Part shown: positions 1-6,696 of the stretch, piece after piece
Numbering within the stretch: the first letter of the stretch is position 1
How the letters are laid out: every line of letters begins with the position of its first letter
Source: an uncultured Acidobacteriota bacterium
Lineage (GTDB): Bacteria > Acidobacteriota > Vicinamibacteria > Vicinamibacterales > UBA8438
Direction of reading: 5' to 3'
NCBI GenBank assembly: GCA_913043805.1
Contig: CAJWMX010000162.1
Coordinates: 1-6,696, forward strand
Length of the DNA: 6,696 nucleotides
Position numbers and translations under genes: made by a program
Notes under the pieces: generated by a model
What the model saw: the letters and a program-made list of their open reading frames with translations, nothing else
What the model was told of the DNA's origin: nothing
The model's database searches: none

Positions 1-243
1 ATCCTCTCCATGGCCAACGCCGGTCCCGGCACCAACGGGAGCCAGTTCTTCATCACCCACGGTCCAACCCCGCATCTGGACGGCAAGCACTCGGTCTTCG
101 GGAAGGTCACCTCGGGGCAGGACGTGGTCGATGCCATCGCCCAGAACGACGTCATGACCACGGTCACCATCGAGGGCGATGCCTCGGCGCTGCTGGCTTC
201 GCAGCAGGCGAACGTCGACGCGTGGAACAGTGCGCTCGGGTAG
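1..243 (+). CDS. Cyclophilin-type peptidyl-prolyl cis-trans isomerase, C-terminal part (5' end outside window)
   Basis: Catalyses cis-trans isomerisation of peptide bonds before proline, assisting protein folding. The frame is open from base 1 and ends at TAG 241-243, leaving 80 residues of the C-terminal half. Visible cyclophilin core: the ANAGPGTNGSQFFI stretch, then LDGKHSVFG with the conserved active-site His, then the VVDAI helix typical of bacterial cyclophilins. The active-site Arg near the N-terminus lies outside the window. The position equivalent to human CypA Trp121 is His (PHLDGKH), a substitution expected to weaken cyclosporin binding; bacterial family members often vary here. 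After the core, a strand (TTVTIEGD) leads into a roughly 25-residue Ala/Gln-rich probably helical tail. Whether it is periplasmic or cytoplasmic cannot be told without the N-terminus. The oligopeptidase gene follows after 25 bases with no terminator between them, so co-transcription is likely. Confidence 0.93.
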   Translation: MLSMANAGPGTNGSQFFITHGPTPHLDGKHSVFGKVTSGQDVVDAIAQNDVMTTVTIEGDASALLASQQANVDAWNSALG

Positions 244-268
244 TGTGTGATTTGACCGGGAGGCGGCT

Positions 269-2413
269 GTGCACACAGACAGAACGGTGTCGGCGGTGTT
301 CGGCGGCCGGTGGGCGGCGCTCTGGCTGGGCGCGCCGCTTCTCGTGTCCTCGTGTGGAGGCGCTGAGTCGACGATGAGCTACCCCGAGTCTCCGCGGGGC
401 GAGGTGGTGGATACCTACCACGGCGTCGAGGTGGCCGACCCCTATCGGTGGTTGGAAGAGCTCGGCGGCCCCGAGACGCGCGCCTGGATCGAGGCGCAGA
501 ACGCTCTGTCGATGCCGGCGCTCGAAGCGATCCCGGCGCGGGAAGAGGTCAAGGGACGACTGACCGAGCTGTGGGACCATGAGCGGTTCACGGCGCCCTT
601 CAAGGAGGGAGGTAAGTACTTCTTCTCCCGCAATGACGGGCTCCAGAACCACTTCGTGACCTATGTCGCCGACGCGCTGGACGCCGAGCCTCGGGTGCTG
701 CTCGACCCGAACGGCTTCAGCGAGGACGGCACCGTCTCGCTGGCCGGGCTGTCGGTGAGCCCGGACGCGCGACATGTGGCCTTCGCCCGCAGCGACGGCG
801 GGTCCGACTGGCGTCACTGGTCGGTCCGGAACGTCGAGACCGGCGAGGATCTGGCGGACCGGATCGACCACACGAAGTTCACCGGCGTCAGCTGGAGCGT
901 TGACGGCCAGAGCTTCTACTACAGCCGCTATCCGGTCGGCCCCGACGGCGACGGCGACGGCGGGAAGGCAGTGCGGGTGTTCCGGCACCAGCTTGGCACC
1001 TCGATGGAGGAGGACGAGCTCGTCTACGAGATTCCGGAGCATCCCCGGCGGAACCCCTACGCGACGGTGACCGACGACGGCCGCTATCTGGTGATCAGTG
1101 TTCAGGAGGGCTATCTCACCAACGCGGTGTACTACCGCGATCTCGAGGCGCCTGACGCGCCCGTCGTGAAGCTGCTCGATGAATGGGACGCGCTCTACAC
1201 GTTCCTGGGCAATGAGGGGAGTCGGTTCTTCTTCATGACCACGCTGGATGCGCCTCGCAACCGGGTGGTCGTGATCGACATCGAGAACGCCGACCGCGAC
1301 CAGTGGCAGGAAGTGCTGCCGCAGCGGGAGGAAGCGCTGACCGGGGCATCGCTCGTGGGCGGTCGTCTGGTCGCCGCGTACCTGAAGGACGTGCTGCCCC
1401 TCGTCGAGGTGGTCGAGCTCGACGGCTCGCCGGTGAGAACCGTCGATCTGCCTGGCGTCGGCAGCGTGTCCGGGTTCGGGGGCGCCCTCGACGATGCCGA
1501 GACCTTCTTCACCCTGACCAGCTACGCCCAGCCCACCACCATCTATCGCTACGACGTCGAGACCGGCGAGAGCAGCGAGTTCAGGCGGGCCGGCATCGAC
1601 ATCGATCCGGACGAGTTCGTCACCGAGCAGGTGTTCTATGCCAGCAAGGACGGCACCCGGATACCGATGTTCATCACGCATCGGCGGGACGTGGAGCTCG
1701 ATGGCCAGAACCCGACGCTGCTCTATGGCTACGGCGGTTTCAACATCTCGATGACGCCCGCGTTCAGCCTGTCCCGATTCGTCTGGGTCGAGCGGGGCGG
1801 GGTGCTGGCGGTGCCGAACCTGCGCGGCGGCGGCGAGTACGGGAAAGAGTGGCACCTGGCTGGTACCAAGGACCGCAAGCAGAACGTCTTCGACGATTTT
1901 ATCGCGGCCGCGGAGTATCTGATCGGGGAGAGTTACACCTCGACCGAGAAGCTGGCCATCCAGGGCGGCAGCAACGGTGGGCTGCTGGTGGCGGCGTCGC
2001 TCATCCAGCGTCCCGATCTGTTCGGCGCCGCGCTGCCAGCGGTCGGGGTGCTCGACATGCTGCGTTACCACCTGCCGAGCGCCAACGCGAGGAACTGGAA
2101 CACCGACTACGGGTTGAGCGAGGTGAAGGAAGAATTCGAGGCGCAATACGCCTACTCACCGCTGCACAACCTGGAGGACGGCGCCTGCTACCCACCTACG
2201 CTCGTGACCACGGCGGACCACGATGATCGGGTCGTGCCCTGGCACAGCTACAAGTTCGGCGCCGCGATGCAGTTTGCCCAGGGCTGCGACAGCCCGGTGC
2301 TGGTCCGCGTCGAAACACGTGCCGGTCACGGCGCTGGCAAGCCGACCTGGATGCAGATCGAGGACATCGCCGACCAGTGGGCCTTCATCCTCCGGCATCT
2401 GGGAGAGGCCTGA
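269..2413 (+). CDS. Prolyl oligopeptidase, peptidase family S9A, probable lipoprotein
   Basis: Serine peptidase cleaving short peptides after proline; 714 residues, close to the roughly 710 of the porcine enzyme. The order is the family's: N-terminal segment (about 36-110, including VADPYRWLE), seven-bladed beta-propeller (about 110-465), then an alpha/beta-hydrolase domain. The catalytic triad is complete: Ser568 in GGSNGG, Asp652 in HDDRVV and His687 in AGHGAG. Other family landmarks are LYGYGGFN (486-492, oxyanion-hole Tyr), RGGGEYG, Trp610 in the NWNTDYG segment (proline-stacking Trp) and Arg654 (substrate carboxyl binding). The GTG start is chosen because GGGAGG (258-263) sits five bases upstream and it gives a signal peptide: Arg14, a hydrophobic stretch (16-26) and a VSSC lipobox with Cys29. 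Periplasmic lipid anchoring is therefore likely. The next possible start, an ATG at 374, would remove the signal and give a cytosolic form. A DGDGDGG loop at about 226-232 comes from a GACGGC triplet repeat in a propeller loop. Confidence 0.96.
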   Translation: MHTDRTVSAVFGGRWAALWLGAPLLVSSCGGAESTMSYPESPRGEVVDTYHGVEVADPYRWLEELGGPETRAWIEAQNALSMPALEAIPAREEVKGRLTELWDHERFTAPFKEGGKYFFSRNDGLQNHFVTYVADALDAEPRVLLDPNGFSEDGTVSLAGLSVSPDARHVAFARSDGGSDWRHWSVRNVETGEDLADRIDHTKFTGVSWSVDGQSFYYSRYPVGPDGDGDGGKAVRVFRHQLGTSMEEDELVYEIPEHPRRNPYATVTDDGRYLVISVQEGYLTNAVYYRDLEAPDAPVVKLLDEWDALYTFLGNEGSRFFFMTTLDAPRNRVVVIDIENADRDQWQEVLPQREEALTGASLVGGRLVAAYLKDVLPLVEVVELDGSPVRTVDLPGVGSVSGFGGALDDAETFFTLTSYAQPTTIYRYDVETGESSEFRRAGIDIDPDEFVTEQVFYASKDGTRIPMFITHRRDVELDGQNPTLLYGYGGFNISMTPAFSLSRFVWVERGGVLAVPNLRGGGEYGKEWHLAGTKDRKQNVFDDFIAAAEYLIGESYTSTEKLAIQGGSNGGLLVAASLIQRPDLFGAALPAVGVLDMLRYHLPSANARNWNTDYGLSEVKEEFEAQYAYSPLHNLEDGACYPPTLVTTADHDDRVVPWHSYKFGAAMQFAQGCDSPVLVRVETRAGHGAGKPTWMQIEDIADQWAFILRHLGEA

Positions 2414-2981
2414 CCCGCCGCGCCGGGTGGCGACGGGGCTTCCGTTGGGCCGCCTGGGGTGTGGGCGCGCTTGCGCTCATGTGGAGCGGGGCGGGGCTTG
2501 TCCTGCCGGCTGCAGCCCCGCTCTCCCGGATTGAGCTGACGGTCGACGCCGCCGCCGACGACCTCTTTCCGTTCTTCAACGACCGACAGCAGCATCGCCG
2601 GATGAGGCGTGACGGGTGGGAGCGTGGCGGCAGCGTTCCGCCGATGACGCTGGCCAGTCTGGGTGGACCGGACGCGGGGGTGGGCACTCGCATCTGTTTC
2701 TGTCTCGATGGCGAGGGGCTGACCCCGGTCACCCGCCCACTCCGGGGCTCCGCGTCGACTACCGGATCGAGCTCGCCGTCATGACGCTGTCGCGCTCGAG
2801 CCGGCTGGAGCCGCTCGGGGCGGCGCGGACCCGGGTGCGATGGATCGAAGATGCCACCGTCCGCAACATCCTGTTTCGCCCACTGTTGTGGGCGGCGCGG
2901 CCTTCGATTGGTGGGTTCGAAGGCGTGATCCGCACCGCCGAGCGCCTGGGGCCACCTGTAGATCATCTGGTCCACCCTTGA
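2377..2981 (+). pseudogene. Membrane-anchored SRPBCC (polyketide cyclase/START-like) protein, frameshifted
   Basis: Two overlapping frames together make one small SRPBCC-like protein of about 190-200 residues. The first frame (2377-2784) gives a basic stretch (RRAGWRRGFRW), one hydrophobic segment (WGVGALALMWSGAGLVLPA), the start of the fold (SRIELTVDAAADDLFPFFND) and a GPDAGVGTRICF strand. The second frame (stop 2979-2981) continues with VDYRIEL, SSRLEPLGAARTRVRW and a C-terminal helix (GGFEGVIRTAERLG). The layout of TM anchor, VDA-x-DLF-x-FFND, G-VG strand, YRIEL, then T-RVRW and long helix matches the family. The join falls at about 2733-2757. Adding one base at the CC/GGGG run (2742-2747) restores TRPLPGLRVDYRIEL. 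This could be a real inactivating deletion or a sequencing error. The start is uncertain: GTG 2377 (inside the oligopeptidase end), GTG 2461, or CTG 2410 next to GGGAGAGG (2401-2408). The family binds hydrophobic ligands in a deep pocket; no ligand can be named. Confidence 0.66.
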
Positions 2982-3053
2982 CCAGGGAGCGCATGGCCGC
3001 GAATGGGCAGGAACTCTTTGGGCTGCACCGGTTTAGCTACCCGATGCCGGTCG

Positions 3054-3082
3054 TTGCAGAGACGCGTCAGGGGCGTTACCAT
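3054..3082 (+). promoter_or_regulatory. Weak candidate sigma70-like promoter for the cytochrome/DUF1552 operon
   Basis: TTGCAG (3054-3059) and TACCAT (3077-3082) are separated by exactly 17 bases, in the only non-coding gap of the window. The -35 matches 3 of 6 and the -10 matches 4 of 6 consensus bases. Transcription would begin near 3089, leaving a leader of about 65 bases before the ATG at 3154. This is an inference from spacing and position. Matches this weak are common by chance, although less so in GC-rich DNA. Confidence 0.3.
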
Positions 3083-3105
3083 GAGCACCAAGTAGAGTGT
3101 GTGCG

Positions 3106-3126
3106 GACGGCTGTTCATCTGCCGTC
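3106..3126 (+). other. Hairpin in the leader of the cytochrome operon
   Basis: GACGGC (3106-3111) and GCCGTC (3121-3126) are perfect inverted arms of six GC-rich base pairs around a nine-base loop. The hairpin lies 17 bases before the Shine-Dalgarno sequence and downstream of the candidate promoter. No T-run follows, so it is not an intrinsic terminator. It could be a binding site or an RNA stem affecting translation, or chance in GC-rich DNA. Confidence 0.35.
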
Positions 3127-3143
3127 GCGGAGAAGCTGGTGCT

Positions 3144-3150
3144 GAGGAGA
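3144..3150 (+). promoter_or_regulatory. Shine-Dalgarno sequence that decides the cytochrome gene start
   Basis: GAGGAGA ends three bases before ATG 3154. It selects that ATG over the in-frame GTG at 3097, which would add 19 unrelated residues in front of an otherwise well-formed signal peptide. The same heptamer occurs at 5517-5523 ahead of the next gene. Confidence 0.65.
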
Positions 3151-3153
3151 CCG

Positions 3154-5538
3154 ATGCGCGCGGGGTGGTTGGCGCTCGTGGCCGTAGGCTTGGCGACGCC
3201 GGTCGCGGCCCAGGAGTCGCCGGTGGCGCACCGCGAGGTGCTCGACCGTTACTGTGTAGCCTGTCACAACGACCGGACGCTGCAGGCGGGGCTCACCCTC
3301 CAGTCGGTCGACATGGAGCGGGTTGGCGAAGTGGCCGACGAGGTCGAGGTGTGGGAGAAGGTCGCCCACAAGCTGCGCGGGCGCGCCATGCCGCCCCCGG
3401 GACGTCCGCGCCCGGACGACACGCTCTATGACGAGGTGGCCGAGTCGCTCGAAGTCGCGCTCGATGCGGCCGCGGCGGCAAACCCCGACCCGGGGCAGCC
3501 TCCGATTCACCGATTGAACCGCGTCGAGTACCGGAATGCGGTGCGGGATCTGCTCGCGTTCGAGATCGACGAGACGACGTTGCTTCCGCCCGACGAGTCC
3601 GGCTACGGGTTCGACAACATCGCCGACATCCTGGCGGTGTCGCCCTTGCTGCTGGACCGCTACATGGCGGCGGCCGAGAAGATCAGCCGCCTGGCGGTGG
3701 GCGACGCCGAGGCGATCCTGCCCGCCATCGAATCGCACCGCATCCCCTACACGAAGTGGCAGAACGGCCGCATGAGCGAGGGGCTGCCGTTTGGCACGCG
3801 CGGCGGCCTGGCCGTCCGTCATCACTTCCCGGTCGACGGCGAGTACGAGATCAAGCTCGTGCTGCTCCGGGCCTACGGGAACCACATTCGCGGCCTGGGC
3901 GAGCGCAACGAGATCGAGCTGCGCGTAGACCGGGAGCGGGTGGCCGAGTTTGCCGTCGGTGGCGACGGGGTGCGGGCACCTTGGGACGCCGTGTCACGGC
4001 CGACCCTCTACGAACAGATCGCCGACGAGGACCTGGAGATCCGGGTCGAGGTCCAGGCGGGCACCCGCCTGCTGAGCGCGGCCTTCGTCGAGCGGGGGGC
4101 GGTGACCGAGGGCGAGCTGACACCGCAGGCCGCGGTGTCGAGTCACGCGTTCTCACGCGACCGGAACCTGGCGATGGCGCTTGACCGCGTCGAGATCCGC
4201 GGACCGTTCGACGGTCGGCAGCCGGAAGATTCGGCCAGCCGTCGACAGGTGTTCGTCTGCCATCCGGACGACGGCGCCGAGGAAGACGCGTGCGCGGAGG
4301 AGATCCTCTCGACCCTGGCGCGTCGGGCGTTCCGGCGGCCGGTGAGCGGCGAGGACGTGGCTCCGCTGGTGGCGCTGTTCCGGGAGGGCCGCCAGGACGG
4401 TGGATTCGAGCAAGGCATCCAGTTCGCCCTGCGCGGCATCCTGATCGACCCCGAGTTCCTGTTTCGCGTCGAGCGCGACCCGGCAGGCATTCCGCCCGGG
4501 ACGGCGTTCGCCCTCAGCGACCTCGAGTTGGCGTCGCGGCTGTCCTTCTTCCTGTGGAGCAGCGTGCCGGACGACGAGCTGATCGACGTGGCGGCCAGCG
4601 GCACGCTACGCGATGACGGCGTGCTCGAAGCGCAGGTCACCCGGATGCTGGGCGACCCGAAGTCCGACGCCTTTCTCGACAACTTCTTCGGGCAGTGGCT
4701 GCTGCTGCGCAATGTCGGCGGCGCGGCTCCAGACCCCGATGCGTTCCTCGACTTCGACGAGAACCTCCGCGAAGCGATGGAGCACGAGACCGAGCTCTTC
4801 GTGCGTAGTCAGGTGCGGGACGACCGCAGCCTGCTGGATCTGCTGCGGGCTGACTACACGTTCATGAACGAGCGGTTGGCCGATCACTACGGCGTCTCCA
4901 ACGTCTACGGCAACCACTTCCGCCGGGTCTCGACGGTGGGGACGGGCCGACAGGGACTGCTCGGACAGGCCAGCATTCTGACCGCCACCTCGTATCCGAA
5001 CCGGACGTCGCCGACCAAGCGTGGACTGTGGGTGCTCGAGAACCTGCTGGGCGCGCCGCCGCCGCCCCCCCCGCCCGACGTGCCCGGATTGCCTGACGCG
5101 CAGCATCCGGACGAGGGGCGCGCCATGGCGATGCGGGAGCGGATGGAGGTGCATCGCACCAGTCCCGTCTGCGCGAGTTGCCACATGCTGATGGACCCGC
5201 TCGGTTTCTCGCTCGAGAACTTCGATGGCGTGGGCGCCTGGCGGAGCGAAGAGAACGGCGCGCCGATCGACGCCACGGCCACGATGCCGAACGGGCAGGC
5301 GTTCGATGGGCCCGACGGGTTGCGTCAGCTGCTGCTGGACGCCGACGAACGGTTCGCCGAAACCGTGACCGAGAAGCTGCTGACCTACGCGCTTGGTCGC
5401 GGGGTGGAGCATCTCGACAGACCGGCGGTGCGTCAGATCACGCACGCGGCGGCCGAGCACGACTATCGATGGTCTGCCGTCATCCAGGCCATCGTCGAAA
5501 GCACGCCGTTCCAGATGAGGAGATCGCGAGAGCCATGA
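3154..5538 (+). CDS. Exported planctomycete-type cytochrome c protein with DUF1587/1595/1592/1588/1585 domains
   Basis: A 794-residue exported protein of unknown reaction, probably periplasmic electron transfer. A Sec signal peptide (1-19, ending VAA before Gln20) precedes a cytochrome-like segment with haem motif CVACH (34-38) and the MPPPGRP stretch. Then come DUF1587 (about 118-185, starting IHRLNR), a beta-rich insert (about 200-352) resembling the carbohydrate-binding-like region seen in relatives, a two-Cys segment (Cys369, Cys380, possible disulphide), DUF1595 (about 385-447, LARRAFRRPV), DUF1592 (about 452-580, ELASRLSFFLWSSVPDDEL), DUF1588 (about 598-697) with a second haem motif CASCH (673-677) in CASCHMLMDPLGF, and C-terminal DUF1585 (about 715-790). 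This is the complete family architecture. Seven prolines in a row (635-641) sit in DUF1588, as is usual there. The stop overlaps the next start as ATGA, so the two are translationally coupled. Function is unproven; redox or polymer-related roles are inference. Confidence 0.94.
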   Translation: MRAGWLALVAVGLATPVAAQESPVAHREVLDRYCVACHNDRTLQAGLTLQSVDMERVGEVADEVEVWEKVAHKLRGRAMPPPGRPRPDDTLYDEVAESLEVALDAAAAANPDPGQPPIHRLNRVEYRNAVRDLLAFEIDETTLLPPDESGYGFDNIADILAVSPLLLDRYMAAAEKISRLAVGDAEAILPAIESHRIPYTKWQNGRMSEGLPFGTRGGLAVRHHFPVDGEYEIKLVLLRAYGNHIRGLGERNEIELRVDRERVAEFAVGGDGVRAPWDAVSRPTLYEQIADEDLEIRVEVQAGTRLLSAAFVERGAVTEGELTPQAAVSSHAFSRDRNLAMALDRVEIRGPFDGRQPEDSASRRQVFVCHPDDGAEEDACAEEILSTLARRAFRRPVSGEDVAPLVALFREGRQDGGFEQGIQFALRGILIDPEFLFRVERDPAGIPPGTAFALSDLELASRLSFFLWSSVPDDELIDVAASGTLRDDGVLEAQVTRMLGDPKSDAFLDNFFGQWLLLRNVGGAAPDPDAFLDFDENLREAMEHETELFVRSQVRDDRSLLDLLRADYTFMNERLADHYGVSNVYGNHFRRVSTVGTGRQGLLGQASILTATSYPNRTSPTKRGLWVLENLLGAPPPPPPPDVPGLPDAQHPDEGRAMAMRERMEVHRTSPVCASCHMLMDPLGFSLENFDGVGAWRSEENGAPIDATATMPNGQAFDGPDGLRQLLLDADERFAETVTEKLLTYALGRGVEHLDRPAVRQITHAAAEHDYRWSAVIQAIVESTPFQMRRSREP

Positions 5539-6696
5539 TCGTCACCAAGAAGCATCTTCCGCGGCGAACCTTTTTGCGTGGGATGGGCGTGAGCCTGGCC
5601 CTGCCACTGCTCGACAGCATGGTGCCGGCGTTTGGCGGCGCCGCCGCGCGGGCGGCTGAGCCGGTCCGTCGGCTCGGGGTCGTGTATGTGCCCAACGGCA
5701 TGTTCATGCCCAACTGGAACCCGAGCATCGAGAACGCCCCGCTCGAGATCATGCCGACCCTGCAACCGCTGGCCGCGCATCGAGACAAGATGCTGATGAT
5801 CAGCGGGCTATGCAGCGAGGAGGGCATCGCGCGTCCCGGTGAAGGCGCGGGCGACCACGCACGAGCCGCGGGGGCGTTTCTGACCGGGGTGCATCCGAAG
5901 AAGACCGAGGGGGCCGATATCCGGTCCGGTGTGTCGATGGACCAGCTGGCGGCCCGGGTCCTTGGACAGGAGACCCAGCTGGCGTCGCTGGAGCTGTCAC
6001 TCGAGTCGGCGGTGGCGCGGGCCGGGTCGTGCGACCCCGGCTACAGCTGCGCCTATGCGAACACGCTGTGCTGGAGCAGCGAGACGACGCCGCTGCCGAT
6101 GGAAAGCGATCCGCGAGCGGTGTTCGAGCGGCTGTTCGGCACCAGCGGGACGACCGACCCGGCCGCCTGGCTCGAGGCGCGGCAGAAAGACCGCAGTCTG
6201 CTCGACATGGTGACCGCCAAGGCGGCTCGCCTGAGCGGCGAGCTGGGCGCCCGCGACCGGGTGAAGCTCAACGAGTATCTGGAGGCGGTGCGCGACGTCG
6301 AGCGCCGGATCCAGACCGCCGAGCGGCAGGGCACCACCGAACTGCCGGAGATGGCTCAGCCCGTGGGCGTGCCCGAGCGGTTCGAGGACCACGCGAAGCT
6401 GATGTTCGACCTGCAGGTGCTGGCGTACCAGGCCGACCTGACGCGGGTCATTACCTTCATGATGGGGCATGAGACGAGCGTGCGGGCGTATCCGGAGATC
6501 GGCGTGCCCGACGCCCATCACGCGCTGTCCCACCATGGTGGCGACCAGGCGCTGATCGAACGGCTCAAGAAGGTTGACGAGTATCTGACCACGATGGTCG
6601 CGCACTACGCCGACCGGCTGGCCGCCACTCCGGATGGAAATGGGACGCTGCTCGACTCGGTGATGATCATGTTCGGCAGCGGCATGAGCGACGGCA
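5535..6696 (+). CDS. Tat-exported DUF1552 protein (3' end outside window)
   Basis: Partial DUF1552 protein; 387 complete codons are visible, and the family usually runs about 430-470, so the C-terminus is cut off. The N-terminus carries a twin-arginine signal: PRRTFLRG (Arg10-Arg11), a hydrophobic stretch (VSLALPLL) and a likely cleavage near residue 40 (ARA). Tat export implies folding in the cytoplasm before export, often with a cofactor. Family marks: YVPNGMFMPNW after the signal, Cys166 and Cys172 in SCDPGYSCAY, VFERLFG (196-202), the His-rich DAHHALSHHGGD (326-337), and a final MFGSGMSDG next to the edge. The His cluster could bind metal, but that is inference. The ATG overlaps the preceding stop (ATGA 5535-5538). 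GAGGAGA (5517-5523) lies 11 bases upstream, rather far, so coupling may dominate initiation. The gene is the regular partner of the preceding cytochrome-like gene. No reaction is known to me. Confidence 0.94.
   Translation, partial: MIVTKKHLPRRTFLRGMGVSLALPLLDSMVPAFGGAAARAAEPVRRLGVVYVPNGMFMPNWNPSIENAPLEIMPTLQPLAAHRDKMLMISGLCSEEGIARPGEGAGDHARAAGAFLTGVHPKKTEGADIRSGVSMDQLAARVLGQETQLASLELSLESAVARAGSCDPGYSCAYANTLCWSSETTPLPMESDPRAVFERLFGTSGTTDPAAWLEARQKDRSLLDMVTAKAARLSGELGARDRVKLNEYLEAVRDVERRIQTAERQGTTELPEMAQPVGVPERFEDHAKLMFDLQVLAYQADLTRVITFMMGHETSVRAYPEIGVPDAHHALSHHGGDQALIERLKKVDEYLTTMVAHYADRLAATPDGNGTLLDSVMIMFGSGMSDG

Noticed and set aside
944..964. DGDGDGG loop in the oligopeptidase resembling a DxDxDG calcium-binding motif
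   Set aside because: Position 12 of the would-be EF-hand loop is Val rather than Glu or Asp, there are no flanking helices, and it arises from a short GACGGC repeat in a propeller loop.
164..2146. 660-residue open frame on the - strand opposite the prolyl oligopeptidase
   Set aside because: It is a mirror of the GC-biased codons of a clearly real gene. The translation is rich in Arg, His, Val and Pro, shows no recognisable domain, and overlaps two genes.
1303..2226. 307-residue open frame on the + strand inside the oligopeptidase
   Set aside because: The Arg/Gly/Ala-rich translation has no motif, and the true frame here carries the catalytic Ser and surrounding conserved sequence.
2385..2975. 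196-residue - strand open frame covering the broken SRPBCC gene
   Set aside because: It spans the frameshift uninterrupted, which could hint at a real gene, but its sequence is low-complexity and Arg/Pro-rich, while the + strand halves fit a known fold.
2982..3053. Possible terminator after the SRPBCC gene
   Set aside because: I found no stable inverted repeat followed by a T-run. Rho-dependent termination or read-through cannot be excluded.
2840..3145. 101-residue + strand open frame running into the leader before the cytochrome gene
   Set aside because: It overlaps the C-terminal half of the SRPBCC protein, its translation resembles nothing I know, and it lacks a clear ribosome site.
3115..3885. 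256-residue - strand open frame opposite the cytochrome-like gene, with similar ones at 4606-5460 and 5997-6605
   Set aside because: All are antisense shadows of conserved domains in a high-GC genome, with no recognisable motif.

Overview
This is a GC-rich window with four genes, all on the + strand. The codons are strongly G/C-biased at the third position, so long spurious ORFs appear on the opposite strand. The content is a prolyl oligopeptidase close to the animal type, a multidomain 'planctomycete-type' cytochrome c protein, and a Tat-exported DUF1552 protein. That mix suggests a Gram-negative, high-GC bacterium such as an Acidobacteriota (Vicinamibacteria-like), Planctomycetota/Verrucomicrobiota or myxobacterial relative, probably an environmental or metagenomic genome. 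Nothing here fixes the phylum; the lineage is an inference.

Positions 1-2981 hold three closely packed genes: the C-terminal end of a cyclophilin-type peptidyl-prolyl isomerase, a complete 714-residue S9A prolyl oligopeptidase with a likely lipoprotein signal, and a small membrane-anchored SRPBCC-like protein whose reading frame is broken by an apparent one-base deletion near 2733-2757. The first two both act on prolyl bonds and are 25 bases apart. The third overlaps or abuts the oligopeptidase end.

Positions 2982-3153 are a short non-coding leader with a weak candidate promoter and a small hairpin. Positions 3154-6696 hold a two-gene operon: an exported di-haem-motif protein with the DUF1587/1595/1592/1588/1585 set, overlapping by ATGA with a Tat-signal DUF1552 protein that runs off the window end. 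This pair recurs in many environmental bacteria, and I know of no experimentally defined function. Both are predicted to be exported by different routes (Sec and Tat), which suggests a periplasmic redox or degradative module. It is the most promising under-described system here, although its domain families are already catalogued. I see no tRNA, rRNA, CRISPR, insertion sequence or clear terminator.
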